Below are positions 39,119-40,635 of a stretch of DNA of 40,635 nucleotides, one piece after another (within the stretch, counting starts at the first letter, position 1; every line of letters starts with the position of its first letter). The notes beneath the pieces were generated by a model. The model was not told where the DNA came from. It searched no databases and was given only the letters and a program-made list of their open reading frames with translations. A program made the translations under genes and the position numbers. This stretch comes from a virus: the IMG/VR virus record IMGVR_UViG_3300037141_000176, positions 1 to 40,635 of that record. One strand, given 5' to 3'.

Positions 39119-39315
39119 TGTATCTTCTTCTTATACCAAATGATGACCCCCGTCAAATGTCTGGCTATTATAAAGCTTTTTTCGAAGAAGACATAAAAAC
39201 AGTTGCCTTAGCAATGGAAAGAAATCCGGCAGCTATGGTTTATAAACTAGATAGCCTCATACGTATAGAAAATATTATAACAACACACCAAGAAATCATT
39301 AAGGAACTTACATGA
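39118..39315 (+). CDS. Small hypothetical protein
   Basis: 65 residues, coupled with its neighbours by TAATG-type overlaps. YKAFFEEDIKTVALAMERNP; helical. No family. Confidence 0.5.
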   Translation: MYLLLIPNDDPRQMSGYYKAFFEEDIKTVALAMERNPAAMVYKLDSLIRIENIITTHQEIIKELT

Positions 39316-39524
39316 ACAAACAATACTTAATCATTGTAGACGATGGACAAAAAGCACTATTACAAGCCTTACTTGGCGGAAACGTACAGTTTCTAGAAGT
39401 ACAAGGCATGGATATGCAAGGAAACGCCTCATGCAAAGTACTTGTTGCACCTGTAGCACCTCCGGTTAACCCAATGCCAGTGCCAGATGCTATAACACCT
39501 CCGGTAGAAGTAGTTCCTTTGTGA
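39312..39524 (+). CDS. Small hypothetical protein with proline-rich tail
   Basis: 70 residues: MNKQYLIIVDDGQKALLQAL then a Pro/Val-rich end (APVAPPVNPMPVPDAITPPV). Could be a virion-attached or linker protein; unknown. Confidence 0.5.
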   Translation: MNKQYLIIVDDGQKALLQALLGGNVQFLEVQGMDMQGNASCKVLVAPVAPPVNPMPVPDAITPPVEVVPL

Positions 39525-39754
39525 GCAAGAAAAAACCGGTATGGGAGCCGAAAGATGATTATGTACGTTTCGGCGTCTCACCGGTTGGAACCGCCTACTT
39601 CAAAAGGCATGAAAACCCTCAAGCAGAAACAATCTACTTAGGAGACAAAAAAATTTATACCAGAGAAGAGGAGGATAAGATGATCAGGGATATGATGATA
39701 TCTTCAGCGAAACATGTCGATACATCAATAAAAGAAGAAGAACCAAATGTGTGA
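39521..39754 (+). CDS. Small hypothetical protein (GTG start)
   Basis: 77 residues, starting at GTG and overlapping the previous stop (GTGA). Strand-like segments (DYVRFGVSPVGTAYFKRHEN) and acidic helix at the end. No family. Confidence 0.45.
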   Translation: MSKKKPVWEPKDDYVRFGVSPVGTAYFKRHENPQAETIYLGDKKIYTREEEDKMIRDMMISSAKHVDTSIKEEEPNV

Positions 39755-40250
39755 ATGCTGCGGAGGAGATTGCAAATTGACTATAGAAAAAGACCTGTAT
39801 AAAACATTACGTCAAAAAATGTTACTAGAAGCTTATGAAGAATTAAGCAAAACATTTGATGAATACTCGGAAAACTTGAAAAAAGATATCCCATACGAAA
39901 TGTGGCCTAAAAGATTGCAGGTAGCCGGCATCAAAGAAAAGCTATTAGGAGAGCAGCAAGAGGTTTATAACAATATATGGGATGTTCTTAAAGCTAGAGG
40001 CTTTAATCCGCTAGAAGCCCTGCCTATGGCGGTAATTGCACGACTAGAAGACATTGGTAGAGCACAGGCTAAGCTTCATATGATCTTAGAAAGCGAAATA
40101 CTAGAAGACCTCAGCAAGCATAACAACTTCTGGTTAGATGCAGAAATCGACACAGAGGAAAAACTACAAGACATACGCATGAAACTATCATGCCTATCGG
40201 ATAACCTCTGGGATCTATGGGCTATACTACGGAAAGAGGAAGAAATATGA
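39747..40250 (+). CDS. Hypothetical helical protein
   Basis: 167 residues: cysteine cluster at the start (MCECCGGDCKL), then long helices (YEELSKTFDEYSENLKKD, PYEMWPKRLQVAGIKEKLLG, WLDAEIDTEEKLQDIRMKLS). Possible metal site at the N-terminus. Overlaps both neighbours by a few bases. No family. Confidence 0.55.
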   Translation: MCECCGGDCKLTIEKDLYKTLRQKMLLEAYEELSKTFDEYSENLKKDIPYEMWPKRLQVAGIKEKLLGEQQEVYNNIWDVLKARGFNPLEALPMAVIARLEDIGRAQAKLHMILESEILEDLSKHNNFWLDAEIDTEEKLQDIRMKLSCLSDNLWDLWAILRKEEEI

Positions 40251-40372
40251 GAAAAGTTAGAGTGAAACTACTGAGAAAACAGTTCAAGAAGATGAAACTA
40301 CACGAAGCAATCTTCTCTGATACAACAAAAAATCAGTGGAGAGCGTTTAAGAAGAAGTTTTTGAATAGTTAA
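40247..40372 (+). CDS. Tiny basic protein (41 aa)
   Basis: MRKVRVKLLRKQFKKMKLHE then NQWRAFKKKFLNS: strongly basic, helical. ATGA overlap with the upstream gene and the last gene before a terminator. The NQWRAFKK-type ending is common in small phage proteins. It may bind nucleic acid. Confidence 0.55.
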   Translation: MRKVRVKLLRKQFKKMKLHEAIFSDTTKNQWRAFKKKFLNS

Positions 40373-40393
40373 GAGAAAAAATCTCTCAAAATG

Positions 40394-40425
40394 ATGAAAA
40401 ATGACCATTTTTGGCCATTTTTCAT
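40394..40425. terminator. Bidirectional intrinsic terminator
   Basis: ATGAAAAATGACCA pairs with TGGCCATTTTTCAT around TTTT, 14 bp with one mismatch, between two convergent genes. T-runs occur on both strands. It closes the right-hand plus operon and the minus-strand 49-aa gene. Confidence 0.75.
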
Positions 40426-40441
40426 TAAAGATATACTATTT

Positions 40442-40591
40442 TTAGTATGCTACAGGTTTTGCAAACTTACCATCACGCTTCTTATCACCCGCTTTAGTAG
40501 AGCTTGTCTTAGGGGTTAAACTCTTCGGTTTAGGGGTATGTTTACCATTCTTTCCTTCAACAAATGACGCCACAGTACTTTTCTTAGCCAT
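40442..40591 (-). CDS. Small basic hypothetical protein (49 aa)
   Basis: MAKKSTVASFVEGKNGKHTP then KPKSLTPKTSSTKAGDKKRD, then GKFAKPVAY; Lys-rich and mostly disordered. AAGGAG lies before the start. Its 5' end (AACAAAGGAGTTTTT, ATGGC) resembles that of the gene at 5970. Crosses the repeat; intact here, cut at the left edge. Confidence 0.65.
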   Translation of the reverse strand: MAKKSTVASFVEGKNGKHTPKPKSLTPKTSSTKAGDKKRDGKFAKPVAY

Positions 40592-40635
40592 AAAAAACTC
40601 CTTTGTTTTTTTATCTTTTTCGCAGTATGATGAAT
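40509..40635. repeat. Right copy of 127-bp terminal direct repeat
   Basis: Exact copy of bases 1-127. Removing one copy gives a circle of about 40,508 bp. Circular permutation would fit headful packaging, as expected for P22-type terminase and portal proteins, but that is inference. Confidence 0.95.

Noticed and set aside
1-40635. tRNA genes and insertion sequences
   Set aside because: No cloverleaf-type T-loop signature or transposase was noticed by eye; a covariance search would settle it for tRNAs.

Overview
The window is an AT-rich, densely coded tailed-phage genome of the podovirus type, with a P22-like set of head and ejection genes. The first 127 bases recur exactly as the last 127 (1-127 = 40509-40635), so it reads as a complete circular or circularly permuted genome of about 40,508 bp written with an assembly overlap. 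A 49-residue gene is intact at the right end and cut at the left end. No tRNA, rRNA, CRISPR array or insertion sequence was seen. The host cannot be read from the sequence. Lipoprotein signals and P22-type ejection proteins would fit an AT-rich Gram-negative bacterium, but that is inference.

Layout. 156-605 (+) is a virion-type beta-domain protein. 568-2273 (-) is a block of small unknown genes ending, at its 5' side, in a one-helix membrane protein. 2373-18397 (+) is the morphogenesis run: large terminase, portal, two small proteins, scaffold-like protein, N4-gp56-type major capsid protein, a decoration-type protein, connector and tail proteins, and three ejection-type proteins. One small membrane gene on the opposite strand (18444-18608) separates this from the fibre/spike block 18768-24833 (+), which ends in a spike with two tandem beta-helix units. 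24830-28527 (-) is an early-type operon: two tiny membrane proteins, a PD-(D/E)XK exonuclease, a RecT annealing protein, two lipoproteins and several secreted or zinc-ribbon proteins. 28634-32892 (+) is the replication block: a lambda O-like initiator with 11-bp iterons inside its own gene, zinc-ribbon proteins, a protein with an SSB-like acidic tip, and a RusA resolvase. 32669-35893 (-) is an operon of small genes with an LPD29-type protein, an XRE regulator and a small serine recombinase. 36261-40372 (+) holds a small-terminase-like protein and a train of small, mostly unrecognised genes, closed by a bidirectional terminator.

How it may work. Replication would start at the iterons within the initiator gene using host polymerase and helicase, because no phage polymerase or primase is visible. 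The exonuclease, RecT and RusA would recombine and resolve concatemers, and a terminase/portal pair of P22 type would package them. No tyrosine or large serine integrase and no recognisable endolysin are present. The small serine recombinase could be a multimer resolvase or an inversion enzyme. The XRE protein and the repeat-rich divergent region 35894-36260 look like a control switch.

The observations I rate highest are the frame-independent iterons inside the initiator gene, a leader/promoter-like element repeated before several plus-strand units, a candidate small RNA at 28693-28806, the antisense RusA/recombinase overlap, and the reuse of beta modules among virion proteins.
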